From Cercis canadensis (lineage: Eukaryota; Streptophyta; Magnoliopsida; Fabales; Fabaceae), in the NCBI GenBank assembly GCA_003255065.1, contig QAOA01004227.1, positions 10,971 through 74,970 of the forward strand: DNA of 64,000 nt. The letters are read 5' to 3'. How positions within the stretch are numbered: position 1 is the first letter of the stretch; each line of letters starts with the position of its first letter. Below the pieces are notes generated by a model. That model searched no databases, was not told where the DNA came from, and saw nothing but the letters and a program-made list of their open reading frames with translations. Made by a program: the position numbers and the translations under genes. Below, in pieces: positions 62,139-64,000 of the stretch.

Positions 62139-62313
62139 TAATATAATATATTATATAAGAATAATCAATGTGTGAATGATATGTGTATAAGTCAATTGTT
62201 TTTAAGTTTGTTTGAGAAAATAAGATAAATTTTATTTATATATAATAAAATATAAAAATTACATATACTTCTTACATTAGTGTAGTATGACATACTCATG
62301 TAATATTATAAAA
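62132..62313. mobile_element. MITE, family 1 copy b
   Basis: Shares TTTTTAAGTTTGTTTGAGAA and the AAATAAGATAAATT stretch with 45944-46147, and ends GTAGTATGACATACTCATG. Its terminal inverted repeats are more eroded, mostly on the left. Confidence 0.5.
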
Positions 62314-63116
62314 TCTCTGATAATAACAAAGTACATCTTCAATAAAAAAAAAAAAAAAAAAANTAGATAAATAGTTATAAAACATTTTTATTCAAATAAA
62401 AATTATATAATATTTTTATAATATTCATATGATCTTTATTTTATATGCTTCCCCCAATATAATATAAGCATTGCATAAAGTTTAATATATGAATATCGCT
62501 CATATAAAAAAAAAAAATTATGAATATTGTTAAAAAAAATTAATGGAAAATTTTATTTTCCTCAATTTCACAATAATTAAATTCACTTAAAATGATTTAC
62601 ATGAAATTAAAATAGAAAGGGAGTTATATAAAACTAAATCATGTTTTTGATTTGACATTAATCAAGTTTAATTAAAAAACACACTTTAATTTTATATGTT
62701 AATGTCAAATTAAAAAATCTATGATTTAGTTTTTTTGTAGTTATTTTCAATTATACTTAATTAGTATCAATTCCATAAAGAGAAATTTTAATTTTATACA
62801 ATGTTATTTAGATTGAAATTTTTTTAAATAATTTTTAGTAGTGTTTAGTTGAACTTTTTTTCAAAAGCTCAAGCACTTCAGAAAGTCCAAAAGTTGAAAA
62901 GTTACAATTGTTAACTTCTTGAATTAAGCTTTTTTGGAAGCTAAAAGTTTAGATAAAATAACTAAAAAAATATAGTTATAAATTATTTATGCAGATCGGG
63001 TAATTTGAAAACTATATATCGTTTTGGATAGTTTTAATTAAATTATTAATAAGCAAGCATAAGAAGAGGTCACCTTAATTTGTAAGTAGCGCAACTCCAA
63101 GGGTCACACCACTTTA
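62314..63116. other. AT-rich non-coding stretch
   Basis: Long A runs around the N at 62363 and several related TTTAATTTTATA segments. I see no gene. Confidence 0.5.
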
Positions 63117-63130
63117 AAGTAGGGTGACTC

Positions 63131-63311
63131 ACTAATGAAGATTGACTTGAGTGGAAGAGACTCTGATCGCTTAAGCAAGTGGTCTCGAGTTCAAGCTCTT
63201 TTGGATTCAGCAAATTTTTTTCGGAGAGGCCCCTGCTTTACTACCCGACAGTACCTCAGATGATTAGTCTTAGACAAAAGTCTGGGCATACCTTAAGAAA
63301 CTAAAAAAAAG
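63131..63311 (+). mobile_element. tRNA-derived SINE with perfect 14-bp target duplication
   Basis: AAGTAGGGTGACTC occurs just before (63117-63130) and just after (63312-63325) this 181-bp segment. Near its start TGACTTGAGTGG resembles the RNA polymerase III A box and, about 30 bp on, GTCTCGAGTTCAAGCTC resembles the B box. It ends in an A-rich tail (ACTAAAAAAAAG). No coding. This is the layout of a plant SINE copied by a LINE in trans. Confidence 0.85.
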
Positions 63312-63559
63312 AAGTAGGGTGACTCTATTTAGGTTGACTCTACTTACAAAATAGCAGGATTCGTCTTTTTCATATTTCATGAATAAAATAATTGAAAGCC
63401 AACTATTTTCATAGTTTGCAGAGGGCCTTTTGACACAAATATTACATTGTACAAAAGTATTTACTCAAATATAACAGGTTTCAAAGTATTTACACAAATA
63501 TTACACTTTTTAAAAATTCAAAAATTTTAAAAAAATATTTCGGATACGTGGGACCCACC

Positions 63560-63588
63560 GGACACGCCGTGGGCCTCACGGCGTGTCC
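63560..63588. repeat. GC-rich hairpin with a 12-bp perfect stem
   Basis: GGACACGCCGTG (63560-63571) pairs exactly with CACGGCGTGTCC (63577-63588) across a 5-nt loop. It lies upstream of a TATA-like motif in otherwise AT-rich DNA. Confidence 0.88.
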
Positions 63589-63699
63589 CAATAGGCCAAC
63601 ATCCCCCCGCCTTTCCAGAGTTGTGGGCTCCGTGTCAATGAAAAAGTACTCTGTGTCAGTGGAAAAAGCTGAGTGCTGGCATGTTGAGAAGGAACACAC

Positions 63700-64000
63700 C
63701 GCCACTCTCATGGCACATCCCCACATAAGCCACCACGTGGCATACGGCGATTCGTTTTCTGAGTGATGGCGTGTTGGGGCCCCATGGCATGTCTGATGCT
63801 ATATAACCCATCGTCCGTGAAGAGTTCATTTGTGCCGAGAAAAAAATTGAGACAACATCAAGTTAGAGAGTCTTGAGTGACCAGCAAAGGCATTCTGGAG
63901 TTTTTAGATTTCAGTTTTCAGGATAAAAGTGCTTGTCTAAGGTTCTGTTCAAAGTTTGTGAAGCAATATTATATAAGGTGCGTTAAAATTTTAATTATTG
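63700..64000 (+). promoter_or_regulatory. Promoter-like stretch at the right edge
   Basis: CTATATAACCC (about 63799-63809) is a good plant TATA box. Upstream CCACGTGGCA (about 63733) is a G-box palindrome core (CACGTG). The purine-rich DNA after 63830 would suit a 5' untranslated leader. The body of the gene or LTR it serves lies beyond the window, so the target is unknown. Confidence 0.4.

Noticed and set aside
63490..63766. Overlapping frames on both strands at the right edge
   Set aside because: They pass through the GC hairpin and promoter-like DNA and show no protein family.

Overview
This window is nuclear DNA from a flowering plant, most likely a dicot; a woody perennial is possible, but nothing here fixes the species. 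It is AT-rich. Genes are split by introns with GT/AG borders. Most of the window is transposable elements of typical plant lineages: chromovirus, Sirevirus and Ale-like copia, CACTA, MITEs and a tRNA-derived SINE. There is no bacterial-style operon, CRISPR array, or recognisable rRNA or tRNA gene. Nine single N positions (3213, 9131, 13400, 36410, 40607, 48214, 53745, 56518, 62363) look like gap placeholders. Several have duplicated or truncated sequence against them, so some structures below may be assembly artefacts.

Layout. 1-5368: tandem arrays (78 bp, then about 40 bp), T-rich non-coding DNA and a degraded Ty3/gypsy-like LTR/leader. 5369-13152: two related CACTA (En/Spm) derivatives in opposite orientation, each with a broken Transposase_24-type gene and a telomere-like repeat tract. 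13153-15821: short tandem duplications and an RNase H-like relic. 15822-21401: a nearly complete chromovirus on the minus strand, abutting a 5'-truncated RING-H2 gene (21538-21792). 23.4-45.3 kb: a duplicated cluster of G-type lectin S-domain receptor-like kinases on the minus strand (copies A, B, C). A large Sirevirus-type copia element (27813-36463) sits in it with a perfect 5-bp target duplication. 45.9-50.8 kb: MITEs and the 3' exons of a PHT4;6-like anion transporter (minus). 51.2-61.4 kb: exons of a peroxisomal 3-ketoacyl-CoA thiolase gene (minus). Its huge intron holds a solo LTR and a nearly intact copia element of the same family. 62-64 kb: AT-rich DNA, a SINE with a perfect 14-bp target duplication, a GC-rich hairpin and a TATA-containing promoter-like stretch.

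The host genes (receptor kinases for surface perception, a RING ubiquitin ligase, an anion transporter, a beta-oxidation thiolase) do not form a pathway. They share one fate: each is broken, truncated or interrupted here. The most interesting points are telomere-like DNA carried inside CACTA elements, a Sirevirus with well-matched LTRs but a gutted pol and a long env-like 3' region, in-frame tandem duplications inside an integrase core and inside a transporter helix, and LTRs of identical sequence 5 kb apart where the nearer one is a solo LTR with its own target duplication.
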